Source: Bacteroidaceae bacterium (GTDB lineage Bacteria > Bacteroidota > Bacteroidia > Bacteroidales > Bacteroidaceae). From it: DNA of 54,335 nt. The stretch's first letter is position 1. Each line of letters starts with the position of its first letter. Location of the stretch: positions 1 through 54,335 of the forward strand of contig JAFWYQ010000100.1 in the NCBI GenBank assembly GCA_017517605.1, in the 5' to 3' direction. The notes beneath the pieces are model-generated. The model was not told the DNA's origin and ran no database searches. It saw only the letters and a program-made list of their open reading frames with translations. Made by a program: the position numbers and the translations under genes. Below, piece after piece: positions 27,244-36,600 of this stretch.

Positions 27244-29574
27244 TTATTTCACCACCTTCTTGCCATTGATGATGTAGATGCCGTGAGGCAGTTCAGAGAA
27301 GATGGTCTCCTCGGGCAGACGTACACCGGTGATGGTGTAGATGCCGTTGAATGTGCGGGCCTTGTCGGCGGTTACTTCGTCACAGGTGATGTCTTCGATG
27401 CCTGCAATGTTGACACCGCCAAGACCTTCGGCAATGCCTGCATAAGCATGCTTGCGGTAATAGTCGAGTGTCCAGATTCCTACGGGTGTATCAGCTCTCC
27501 AACCACTGTTGGTGGGTGAGTCGGTGGGACACCAGAAGCAGATGCCGGCCTGTTGGGCTGGAGGAATGATTTCCAGGTATTTCTTCACAATCCATTCGTA
27601 GAAGTCGGCCATCTTGTGGTGCATCGCTTCGGTCATCTTCGAGGTGGACACACTGTTGCCGCTCGCATCGTTGTAGCCCATGTCCAATTCGCTGACGCGC
27701 ACGAGTTTTCCGCTGTTTGCCATCAGTTTGAACATGTGCACGATGGCATTCTCCTTGCTCTTTTGGGTAGAAGAGTTTGCGTAGTAGGAGATATGCATCT
27801 GGGTGCCGATGCCATCCACGTATGTCTCTCCGTCAGCCTCCCATTTCTTTATCCAGTTGATGAGGGACTTCAGCTTTTTGTTGCCGTCCCAGTCGCTCTC
27901 GAGGTTGTAGTCGTTGATGAAGAGCTTGATGTCCTCGGGACCATATTTGCGGGCTGAGCGGATGGCACTACGTACATACTCGAGGTCGCCCATGTGGTCT
28001 TGCCAGAAGAAGTCGTTCGAACCGTTGGCGTGCTGGAGGGTGTAGTTGCCGCTACCGTCATCGCCACCGCCGGAGATAGCTTCGTTCACTACGTCCCACG
28101 ATTTCACCTTGCCATCGCAAGCCTCCATCATACCTTTAATCCACTTGTCCATGGCCCACACGAGAGTGTCGCGCTTCTGTTGGGCGGTGAGCGGTGTGCT
28201 TTGGGGAAGTTGAATATAGAAAGCCTCTTCCTTGATGGTGGGAGCAATAGTACCTCCTCCCAACTTCCTCATCTTGAATGTGCTGAGATCGGTATCGTCG
28301 AAAGTGCCGTTTTTCATTTTTTCTACCCCGTTTACTTTGAAGCTTACATTGTCGAAATAATAAGTGTTGGCTTCGGCTAATTCGCTCAAATTGAATGCAA
28401 TCGACTGACCTGCCGCAGCCAATGTGCCGCTAACCTTTACCGTTTTCCATTCGGTGGTGAATTGTATGTCGCCAATTGCTTGATAATCAACATAACTACC
28501 TGGTGAGGTGTGGATTTGTGTCGAAGCCTTGGCGTTCTTGTCAGCACGTACATCGGCGCTAAACTCATATTTCGCTCCCTTGGCAAAGGTGGAAGGGCTA
28601 ACAATCCAGAATTGATTATCCCATACATCCGATGATTTAGCCGTAGTCTCCACACTGATGTAGCGACGCGGTTCATTGATTTTCATGGCACCGACGGGTT
28701 CTTCCATTTTGATGCTCTTGATGTAGAGGTCGCCCACGAAGTCGCCGCATTGCAAGAGGAGGAAGCTGCCGGCGGTGGAGTTCTTGTAAATCAGTTCGAT
28801 GTCTTTCCATTCGGTGGTGAAGGTGGTGTTGACATTCACCCCTTGTCCCCAGTCTCCCAATTTGGTGTAGAGCTTTCCTTGGCTGCTACCTTTGGCGGTG
28901 ATGGTCACTTTGTAGGTCTTTCCCTTTTCCATGGGGATACCGTCGAAGGCGACGAATTGCACTTCCCACGAGTTGACCTTTTTGGTGGTCTTCAGGTGGA
29001 GTCCGTCAGTGGCGGAGTAGTTGATGCTGAAGCCGTATTGGGTTTTGTCGGCTGTCCATCCCACACTCTGTTCAGTGCGGAAATCTTTCGACTTCACCGT
29101 CACATACACCATGGTGTCGGGATTTTCAAAAGGCTCAGCGGGTATATCCTTAATCAAACTGTTGAGCCATGCATTAGGTTGCTGTGCGTGCCAGGCAAGC
29201 GTATGGCCATAGACGGCAAGGCCGGCTTTGGTGGCAGCATTGACATAGTTCTTTACTTGGGTGAAGTTCATGCTTCCGTCGCTACCCACGCAACTGGCCA
29301 TCTTCATGGCATTTCCGGCCACGGTTTCGGTAAAGTTGTCGTTGGTGAAACCTTTTACGTTGGAGTTGTTCAGGTAGTCGTTTACGGTGGTACCGATACC
29401 TAATTTGAAGTTGGGATACTTCTCGGTATCGATATAATTCTTTAATGGAGCGTAATCCTTCAGATAACCGTAGTTGGCTTCGTCATTGGGATTTCCCATT
29501 TCATACTTTTTCTGTGTAAAGGCGGTGCTGCTCATCAGCAGGAGCATTACGGGGAGAATAGATTTCTTGTACAT
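27244..29574 (-). CDS. GH10 endo-1,4-beta-xylanase interrupted by two CBMs
   Basis: 776 residues. Signal peptide 1-20. The GH10 barrel starts at ~40 (HTLAWHAQQP at 124-133), is interrupted by two CBM4/9-like beta-sandwich modules (~155-295 and ~300-420), then resumes with the acid/base Glu498 (WDVVNEAIS) and nucleophile Glu629 (RVSELDMGYN). This inserted-CBM layout is known from gut and rumen Bacteroidetes xylanases. The C-terminus has a GIYIINGKKVVK tail typical of secreted Bacteroidetes proteins. It cuts xylan backbones outside the cell or at the surface. No SusC/SusD or other PUL genes flank it. Confidence 0.93.
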   Translation of the reverse strand: MYKKSILPVMLLLMSSTAFTQKKYEMGNPNDEANYGYLKDYAPLKNYIDTEKYPNFKLGIGTTVNDYLNNSNVKGFTNDNFTETVAGNAMKMASCVGSDGSMNFTQVKNYVNAATKAGLAVYGHTLAWHAQQPNAWLNSLIKDIPAEPFENPDTMVYVTVKSKDFRTEQSVGWTADKTQYGFSINYSATDGLHLKTTKKVNSWEVQFVAFDGIPMEKGKTYKVTITAKGSSQGKLYTKLGDWGQGVNVNTTFTTEWKDIELIYKNSTAGSFLLLQCGDFVGDLYIKSIKMEEPVGAMKINEPRRYISVETTAKSSDVWDNQFWIVSPSTFAKGAKYEFSADVRADKNAKASTQIHTSPGSYVDYQAIGDIQFTTEWKTVKVSGTLAAAGQSIAFNLSELAEANTYYFDNVSFKVNGVEKMKNGTFDDTDLSTFKMRKLGGGTIAPTIKEEAFYIQLPQSTPLTAQQKRDTLVWAMDKWIKGMMEACDGKVKSWDVVNEAISGGGDDGSGNYTLQHANGSNDFFWQDHMGDLEYVRSAIRSARKYGPEDIKLFINDYNLESDWDGNKKLKSLINWIKKWEADGETYVDGIGTQMHISYYANSSTQKSKENAIVHMFKLMANSGKLVRVSELDMGYNDASGNSVSTSKMTEAMHHKMADFYEWIVKKYLEIIPPAQQAGICFWCPTDSPTNSGWRADTPVGIWTLDYYRKHAYAGIAEGLGGVNIAGIEDITCDEVTADKARTFNGIYTITGVRLPEETIFSELPHGIYIINGKKVVK

Positions 29575-29617
29575 GGTTTCTTTTATCTTGGGTTATGTTA
29601 GTTCGGCTTATTTGCTG

Positions 29618-29625
29618 CAAATATA
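29618..29625 (-). promoter_or_regulatory. Xylanase -7 box
   Basis: TATATTTG on the minus strand, 44 bases before the start; the nearest TTG is 23 bases further, slightly long. Confidence 0.5.
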
Positions 29626-29680
29626 AGCAAAGTGTTGAAATTATGAAACAATCTATTGAAAAAAGTGAATATAAAAATAT

Positions 29681-29710
29681 AGGCCATACCTTTGTTGAAG
29701 GTATGGCCTT
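29681..29710 (-). terminator. rpsT terminator
   Basis: AGGCCATACCTT, loop, AAGGTATGGCCTT; on the minus strand it is followed by an A/T-rich tract. It lies 39 bases after the rpsT stop. Confidence 0.8.
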
Positions 29711-29748
29711 TCTGAATCCGTCTATGCGGAACTGATCTCTGCTGTAAA

Positions 29749-30003
29749 TTAAGCGAGCTTGCTGATGTGTGCAGACAACTTAGACTTCAAATTGGCAGCC
29801 TTATTCTTGTGGATAAGGTTGTTCTTTGCCAACTTGTCCAACATCTTCTGTACTTTGGGATACAATGCTACAGCTTCTTCCTTGCTGTGAGTTGCACGCA
29901 ACTTGCGAACAGCATTACGCATTGTCTTACCGTAGTATCTGTTGTGGAGTCTTCTCTTCTCCTCTTGTCTGATTCTCTTGATTGATGATTTGTGATTTGC
30001 CAT
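29749..30003 (-). CDS. rpsT: 30S ribosomal protein S20
   Basis: 84 residues, very basic, all-helical. [22 protein letters not shown] and [13 protein letters not shown] are the family's N- and C-terminal signatures. It binds 16S rRNA early in 30S assembly. It begins 45 bases after the tRNA-Glu gene on the same strand with no promoter box between, so both probably share the tRNA promoter. Confidence 0.97.
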   Translation of the reverse strand: MANHKSSIKRIRQEEKRRLHNRYYGKTMRNAVRKLRATHSKEEAVALYPKVQKMLDKLAKNNLIHKNKAANLKSKLSAHISKLA

Positions 30004-30047
30004 CTCGACTAATCTCTTAAATTTTGTTCTTTAATCTTGTTACTTAG

Positions 30048-30119
30048 TAGCCCGTAGGAGAGTCGAACTCCTCTTTAGAGAATGAAAATCTCTCGTCCTA
30101 ACCGATAGACGAACGGGCC
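30048..30119 (-). tRNA. tRNA-Glu (anticodon UUC)
   Basis: 72 nt. The acceptor GGCCCGT pairs with ACGGGCT (one G-U), followed by discriminator A; the anticodon arm is GAGAG-ATTTTCA-TTCTC with anticodon TTC, and the T-arm has GTTCGACTC. CCA is not encoded. It has a perfect promoter. Confidence 0.96.
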
Positions 30120-30172
30120 ATCCTGAAACCACTTTCGCGGTGCAAGTGAGGTTTATTTCTCATTTGCGGATG

Positions 30173-30203
30173 CAAAGGTACGGCGAATTTTTGAATCAGC
30201 AAA
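30173..30203 (-). promoter_or_regulatory. tRNA-Glu/rpsT promoter
   Basis: Minus strand TTTG (30200-30203), 19 bases, TACCTTTG (30173-30180); full consensus. Confidence 0.85.
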
Positions 30204-30339
30204 ACATTCCAGAAACTTTTTTCTGATTATTTTTTCAGTTCTTATTAAAATTGTTGCTTATATTATTGAAATTCAAGCAAAAATGATGTTGTAGGAATTT
30301 TGTCTCAAAATGTACTTTTTAAAGAAGAGTGGCAAAATC

Positions 30340-30370
30340 TTGCGGTTTTACCATTTTTCTTGTAGTTTTG
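30340..30370 (+). promoter_or_regulatory. recO promoter
   Basis: TTG (30340-30342), 20 bases, TAGTTTTG (30363-30370). Transcription would begin near 30376, excluding the longer frame start at 30310. Confidence 0.75.
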
Positions 30371-30393
30371 CAATCGTAAAAGTCAAAGCAACC

Positions 30394-31122
30394 ATGCAAG
30401 AAAAAACGGCCGCCATCGTGCTTCATTGTTTGAAGTATAATGATACTTCCCACATTGTGAATGTGTACACCGAAAGTCAAGGACGGTGTGCATATATAAT
30501 TAAGGTATCGCGCGCGCGTAGTTCGGGTGTCCGCTCTTCGTTGTTTCATCCGTTGGCTTTGGTGGAGTTGGAGGCTGAGGGTAGGAATACTGCTCAGATG
30601 CGTCGCATCACCGAAGCCCGTCCGTCGTATCCGTTTTATTCTCTTCCGGTTGACCCTTTCAAATCGGCCATCGCCCTGTTCTTGGGCGAATTCCTTTATC
30701 ATGCTTTGCGCGAGGAGGGGGCCAATCGTCCGTTGTTTGCCTATTTGACGAACTCCATCCGCTGGTTGGATGCTTGCGAGGAGCGTAGTGTGGCCAACTT
30801 TCATTTGGTGTTTCTCATGCGTTTGTCGCGTTTTCTGGGGCTTTATCCTAATTTGGAGGATTATCTGGTGGGAGACTGTTTTGATTTGTTGAATGCATGT
30901 TTCTGTCGTCGTCCGCCGATGCATGGCCATTATCTCCGTCCCGAAGAGGCGGCGTTCATCCCTCGCCTGATGCGCATGAATTACGAGACCATGCACCTCT
31001 TTGCCTTCAACCGCCAGCAGCGTGTTCGTTGCCTCGAGGTGTTGAACGACTTCTACCGCCTCCATATCCCCTCTTTCCCTCAATTACGTTCGTTGGAGGT
31101 GTTGAAGGAGTTGTTTAGCTGA
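30394..31122 (+). CDS. recO: DNA repair protein RecO
   Basis: 242 residues, normal length. The N-terminal OB fold ([24 protein letters not shown]) is followed by helical segments with [14 protein letters not shown] and [17 protein letters not shown]. RecO anneals single strands and loads RecA with RecR in gap repair. The ATG at 30394 fits the promoter position. Its stop lies in the first palindrome of array 5. Confidence 0.93.
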   Translation: MQEKTAAIVLHCLKYNDTSHIVNVYTESQGRCAYIIKVSRARSSGVRSSLFHPLALVELEAEGRNTAQMRRITEARPSYPFYSLPVDPFKSAIALFLGEFLYHALREEGANRPLFAYLTNSIRWLDACEERSVANFHLVFLMRLSRFLGLYPNLEDYLVGDCFDLLNACFCRRPPMHGHYLRPEEAAFIPRLMRMNYETMHLFAFNRQQRVRCLEVLNDFYRLHIPSFPQLRSLEVLKELFS

Positions 31123-31294
31123 TTTTATAATCAGTTGATAAGTAATCTATTGCATTTACATCTGCGTTACATTGTTATGTAAATCTGTTTACCACGTCTG
31201 GTAAATGGGTTTACTGTGTGTGGTAAGTGGGTTTACCACGCGTGGTAAATGTATTTACTACGCATGGTAAATGTGCTTACAACGCGTAGTAAAA
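31119..31294. repeat. 22-bp-period tandem palindrome array 5
   Basis: Clear 22-bp units at 31163-31184, 31185-31206, 31207-31228, 31229-31250, 31251-31272 and 31273-31294. The core is TTTACCACGCGTGGTAAA with variants TTACTGTGTGTGGTAA, TTTACTACGCATGGTAAA and TTACATTGTTATGTAA; substitutions are often compensated so the palindrome survives. Weaker units continue left into the recO stop (CTGATTTTATAATCAG). It sits between recO and the tnaA promoter. Confidence 0.9.
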
Positions 31295-31357
31295 CATCCT
31301 TCTCTTCAATTGCTGACAATTTTATCTGCTTTCGTTCGGTTTTCCAATATTAAGTTG

Positions 31358-31365
31358 TACCTTTG
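31358..31365 (+). promoter_or_regulatory. tnaA -7 box
   Basis: TACCTTTG, 40 bases before the start. No TnaC-like leader peptide was found in the short leader, so control differs from the E. coli operon. Confidence 0.65.
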
Positions 31366-31405
31366 CGCCACAATTTTAATGTAACATAAATCTTAATAAA
31401 TCATT

Positions 31406-32785
31406 ATGGAAATACCTTTTGCAGAATCGTGGAAAATCAAGATGGTTGAGCCCATCAAGAAGAGTACACGTGAGGAGCGTGAACAGTGGATTAAGGAGGC
31501 AAACTACAACCTCTTTCAGTTGAAATCAGACCAAGTGTACATCGATTGCTTGACCGACTCGGGTACGGGTGCCATGAGCGACCGCCAGTGGGCCGCCATG
31601 ATGATGGGCGACGAGGCGTATGCCGGCTCGGCTTCGTTTTTCCAGTTGAAGGATACCATCACCCGATTGACAGGTTTTGAATACGTTATCCCCACCCACC
31701 AGGGTCGTGCTGCTGAGAATGTATTGTTCAGCCACTTGGTGAAGAATGGCGACATTGTGCCTGGTAACTCACACTTCGACACCACCAAGGGACACATCGA
31801 GAGCCGTAAAGCTACTGCCCTTGATTGTACGGTAGATGAAGCCAAGGATACTCAGTTGGAAGTACCCTTCAAGGGAAATGTAGACCCCAAGAAGTTGGAG
31901 AAGGCGTTGGCTGAACATGCTGACAAGATTCCTTTCATCATCATCACCATCACCAACAATACTGCCGGTGGTCAGCCCGTGTCAATGCAGAATTTGCGCG
32001 AAGTGCGTGTCTTGGCCGACAAGTATGGCAAGCGCGTGGTGTTCGACTCTGCCCGCTTCGTAGAGAATGCCTACTTCATCAAGACCCGTGAGGAGGGTTA
32101 TGCTGACAAAACCATCAAGGAAATCGTGAAAGAGATGTACGATTTGGCCGACGGTATGACCATGAGTGCCAAGAAGGACGGTATCGTGAACATGGGCGGT
32201 TTCATCGCTACCCGTCACGAGGATTGGTACGAAGGTGCCAAGCGTTTCTGCATCCCCTTCGAAGGATATTTGACTTACGGCGGTATGAACGGTCGTGATA
32301 TGGCTGCTTTGGCCGTAGGTCTGGACGAGAATACCGAATTGGACAATATCGAAACCCGCATCCGTCAGGTGCAGTACTTGGCCGCCAAGTTGGACGAGTA
32401 TGGTATCCCTTACCAGCGTCCTGTGGGTGGACACGCCCTTTTTGTGGATGCCGATATGGTGCTCAGCAACGTACCTAAGGAAGAGTTTCCTGCTCAGACA
32501 TTGGCTATCGAGCTTTATCTGGAAGCCGGTGTGCGTGGATGCGAAATCGGTTACATCCTGGCCGACCGCGACCCTGTGACTCGCGAAAACCGCTTCGGAG
32601 GTCTCGACCTGTTGCGCCTCTGCATCGCCCGTCGTGTTTATACCAACAACCACATGGATGTGATTGCCGCTGCGTTGAAGAACGTGTATGATCGTCGCGA
32701 CAGCATCAAGCACGGTGTGAAGATTGTATGGGAAACAGAATTGATGCGCCACTTCACCGTGAAGTTGGCTCGCATTGAGGATTAA
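31406..32785 (+). CDS. tnaA: Tryptophanase
   Basis: 459 residues, matching Bacteroides tryptophanase throughout (start MEIPFAESWKIKMVEPIKKS). PLP-binding motif SAKKDG at 254-259, substrate-binding THQGRAAEN and FDSARFVENA. It splits tryptophan to indole, pyruvate and ammonia and is the main source of gut indole. Tyrosine phenol-lyase is the closest alternative. Highly biased codons suggest strong expression. Followed by a family C hairpin with a T8 run. Confidence 0.95.
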   Translation: MEIPFAESWKIKMVEPIKKSTREEREQWIKEANYNLFQLKSDQVYIDCLTDSGTGAMSDRQWAAMMMGDEAYAGSASFFQLKDTITRLTGFEYVIPTHQGRAAENVLFSHLVKNGDIVPGNSHFDTTKGHIESRKATALDCTVDEAKDTQLEVPFKGNVDPKKLEKALAEHADKIPFIIITITNNTAGGQPVSMQNLREVRVLADKYGKRVVFDSARFVENAYFIKTREEGYADKTIKEIVKEMYDLADGMTMSAKKDGIVNMGGFIATRHEDWYEGAKRFCIPFEGYLTYGGMNGRDMAALAVGLDENTELDNIETRIRQVQYLAAKLDEYGIPYQRPVGGHALFVDADMVLSNVPKEEFPAQTLAIELYLEAGVRGCEIGYILADRDPVTRENRFGGLDLLRLCIARRVYTNNHMDVIAAALKNVYDRRDSIKHGVKIVWETELMRHFTVKLARIED

Positions 32786-32815
32786 TCCTATACCTTATAT
32801 ATATTAGGCACGGAT

Positions 32816-32878
32816 TACGCGGATTGCACAGTTTCAAATAAGACTGTGCCGTCCGTGTAATCCGTGCCTGTTTTTTTT
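32816..32878 (+). terminator. tnaA terminator (family C hairpin)
   Basis: AGGCACGGATTACGCGGA faces GTGTAATCCGTGCCT, inner arms GCACAGT/ACTGTGC, then eight T. Related in sequence to 22294-22354. Confidence 0.88.
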
Positions 32879-32901
32879 AACGTCGCTAAACAAAAGTCCG
32901 G

Positions 32902-32909
32902 TATGTTTG
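32902..32909 (+). promoter_or_regulatory. -7 box for the 32937 gene
   Basis: TATGTTTG, 27 bases before the start; weak -33. Confidence 0.45.
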
Positions 32910-32936
32910 TTAATAATTAAAAACACTGGATAAGTT

Positions 32937-33599
32937 ATGAATATAAATCTATGGAGTGTACTGATGGAGTCCGACTTCGTCTTCAATAGGGAATCTTACC
33001 TTACTTTGCGCCAATCTTGCTTGCATTTTCTGCAACAGCATGTGCCCCAGTTGTTACAATTGGATGAAAAGGAGGTGTCGGATTTCCTTTCTTACGCAAG
33101 TTCGGAGGTAAGTGAATGTTTCAAAACAGGACGGCGCTTTGATAGTGAAGCCTATCTTTGCCAACTCGAAAGCGTGTGTGGTAATGATGCCGAATGGCGT
33201 AAACAGGTGTATCTGCATTGGGTTCACGACACCTTTGAACAGAAGATGGTGATGCTGTTTGTGGCCATCATGGGCATCTATGCATCCAAGTGCGACGATG
33301 ATGATGACTTTTGGGAACCTCATGGCTTGAGTGGAAGCTACCTGGCTATGGATAAAGGTTTGTTGGCCAATTTGATAAGCAAGTGTATCGTACCTTTGAA
33401 CGATGTATCTCTGGTTCACTTTGACCGGCGGATGGCTGTTGCTCTTAGCGGACTTTATTCATGTGCGGTGACATGGATGGGGGCAGAGGGATTCGGTTTG
33501 CACTTGCATAACTTCTTTCATTATATCCGCCAAAACGACAAACAGGAGATGATGGCATGGGTGTATGGCGATAAAATCGAAAAAAAGCCAACTTCTTGA
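32937..33599 (+). CDS. Uncharacterised 220-residue protein
   Basis: I do not recognise a family. No signal peptide or clear transmembrane helix; mostly helical, acidic, with a run of five Asp (KCDDDDDFWEPHG) near the middle and a Lys/Pro-rich end. One moderately hydrophobic segment (MVMLFVAIMGIYA) could be buried or membrane-associated. It has its own promoter box and lies 73 bases before the C10 protease gene on the same strand. Codon use looks native. Confidence 0.75.
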   Translation: MNINLWSVLMESDFVFNRESYLTLRQSCLHFLQQHVPQLLQLDEKEVSDFLSYASSEVSECFKTGRRFDSEAYLCQLESVCGNDAEWRKQVYLHWVHDTFEQKMVMLFVAIMGIYASKCDDDDDFWEPHGLSGSYLAMDKGLLANLISKCIVPLNDVSLVHFDRRMAVALSGLYSCAVTWMGAEGFGLHLHNFFHYIRQNDKQEMMAWVYGDKIEKKPTS

Positions 33600-33672
33600 T
33601 GGCTAATACGAAAATTATTTGTTCCTTTGTAGCTTCAAGTTTACAAGTTGAGAAAAAGGAAAAACTATAGCT

Positions 33673-36600
33673 ATGAAGAGAATAATAGTAACGCTTCTTT
33701 GTGGGCTTCTTTCGTCTGTAGCCATTATGGCCGAGGTATTGACCGAAGAACAGGCCCGTAGGATTGCACAAGATTTTCGTAAAGGGGGAGCACGCAGTGT
33801 AGTGTCTCCTGCTTTGGTGTATACAGGGATGGCTGAACACACAGGTTCGCGCAGTGCTGAATCTCCCGCTTTTTATGTGTACAATTATGGCTTCGATGAT
33901 GGGTTTGTAATCGTGTCGGCCGAGGATACGACATTGCCTATTTTGGCTTTCTCGGACAAAGGACAGTTTGCGATAGATGAGCGAATGCCTGTGCAGGTGA
34001 AGGAGTGGTTGCGTGGGTATTGTGCCTATATTCAGCAAGTGCGTTCGGGTGCCCGTTATTTGGAACCGGCTCCTGATTTGGGGATAGACATTACGATTGC
34101 CGTAGAGCCGTTGGTGCAGGCACATTGGGATCAAGCAGAACCTTATAACAACCTCTGTCCGCCCTTCGATGCTGTGGAGAATTGTGCCACAGGGTGTGCT
34201 GCTACAGCCATAGCACAGATTATGCGACATCATGAATGGCCTGAGACGGGTGAGGGCAGTGTGGTGTTCGATGGAAAAATCATAGATTTCTCACAAAGCC
34301 GTTACGATTGGGGGAATATGCTTGATACCTATGATTATGGGGTAAGCTATCCTGAGGAGAAATGTCATGCAGTGGCCAAACTGATGTACGATGTGGGTGT
34401 AGCGTCTGAGATGCAGTATGGATACGAGAGTGGTGCACAGAATGTGTATATTTACCGTTCGTTGTATACACACTTCAAGTATAGCAAACAGATGCAGTAT
34501 CTGGTGCGTAATACCATGTCAACTGCAGAGTGGAAGGAACGCATCCGCAGGGAGTTGGACAATGGTCGCCCCGTCTATTACGGAGGTTTTGCTGAAGATA
34601 TGTCCATGGGACATGCTTTTGTATGCGACGGTATCGATGAAAGCAATAATTATTTCCACTTCAATTGGGGATGGAGCGGACATTGCAATGGATATTATTT
34701 CTTGAATGCCTTGAATCCGCCCATGCCGGGTATTGGTGGTGGTATGGGCAACTTCAATGCTGACCATGTGGCCATTGTTGGTATACAACCGGCGGTAGAC
34801 GGGGAGGAGGACAATCTGAACCATTCGGTGTTGTTGATGCGCAAAGGATTCAATACCAATACCAGCCAAACTTCGTTGGGACGGAATTTCTATGTCCAAA
34901 TTGCAAATATATGGAATTTTGGCCCCGAATCTGTAGATACGCAACTTGCCATCGGAATGTATGACAAGGAAGGCACTTTTGTAGGCATTGTAGGACAGCC
35001 GATGGATTTTTCATTGAATGCCTTTTTGGGTAAATCAATGTCTGTCCCTGTCTCTATTCCAAAAGAAACAGTTGCAGGTGATTATGAACTTCGGGTAGTG
35101 TATGGAGGGGACAACCTTGGATGGAATCAGTTCCTCTATTATTACGATTGTTATCAGTATGCAATCTCGTTCACGGTGGAAGGTAATCAGGTCATCTTTC
35201 ATGCACCGTCGCAATCCGATGTGGTGCTTGACGCGAAATTGACACAACCATTCCCTACGGCCATTCTTCCTGGAAAATTGTATAGAATGCGTTTGGCTAT
35301 GGAGAATGTGGGTGGATGGAATTTTGAAGGTTCAATAGGGTATCGTCTGTTGCAATTGCCCGAATTGAAGGATGGGCCTCAATTCTCGGAATACAATGCC
35401 GACACATTGATTGTTTCCGAAAATGAAGAATCGGATTTTATCTATAGTGAAAATAGTAAGGAACTGGGTGTTGAATTCCGACTGACTACTCCTGCTGACT
35501 ATATATTGCAGGCATATTACGTTGATCCATTGTCGCATAAAGAGTTTGTTGTGGGCGAATGGCCGTTTACCTTGGCTGAGCCGACGGAGAAGTTTGAACG
35601 TCGGGTAGTGGTGGAACTGAACGGAGATGATGCCTCGAGTGAAGATTTTGCAGCATTGCAAGAACTTACGAATCAGTATTCAGGACAATTCATTGGAATA
35701 ACAGCTGCGACAGATTTGTGGGGACATTCTTTACCTGCTTATATAGATTCGCTCTCTTTGCCCGTTGGGACAGTTGCTCTGACCAACCGTAGCCAAGATT
35801 TTACTGTGAAGAAGGCAGTAGATATAAAACGGAGTTTCATGGAAATAAAAGAATGGCCGGCCATTGCGTCGTTGGATGCCAAGGCACGCTATACCAACGA
35901 AACCAAGGATAGTGTGACCGTGACACTTAACACTCGTTTTGCCTATGAGGCAGCGGGAGTGGATATGCGTCTTGCTTTGGTAGCAATGGAACATGGCATG
36001 GTGGATGGTGCATCAAACTTTAGTGAAGTATATATGGCTACGGGATTTTATCCTGCCGATGCCTGGGGAGGAGTGAAGGGAAGTATTCCTGCCGAAGTGA
36101 ATACAACGGACGAGTACTCCTATACGTTGACGATTAAACCCCAATATCGGAAAGAACTGACACTTGTTGGTCTGTTGATAGATTGTGAGACGGGTGAAAT
36201 CTGTAATGCTGTAGCTGTTCATCAAAATGAAATTGCACCGATAGATGGTGTAATCGTTCCTTCAGAAATTGTATTGGAATGTGAGGAGACTGTGATGAAT
36301 ACGGGCATTTGTATTGATCTGAAGGTAAATGTCTATCCCGATGCCGCTTCGCAGGATATCGTGTGGACAAGCAGTAATACGGAGGTGGCAACCTTTGTTG
36401 AATCTGGGAAATTGGCTACGTATGCTGCGGGTACAACTGTTATTCGTGCCACTTCGGCGGTGGATGAAACTGTGTATGCAGAAATGCAGGTAACTGTGCA
36501 AGAGGCAGATTATTCGCAAGTACAATATGTGAGAGCCGGTTTCCTGCATCATTTGGTAAGGTTTCATACATGTCCTGACAAACTTGTATTGAGTGGAGAA

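Noticed and set aside
31141-31294. CRISPR array
   Set aside because: Units are contiguous 22-bp palindromes without spacers, there is no constant repeat, and no cas genes are near.
31366-31405. TnaC-type leader peptide for tnaA
   Set aside because: The leader after the -7 box is ~35 bases and holds no short Trp-containing frame.
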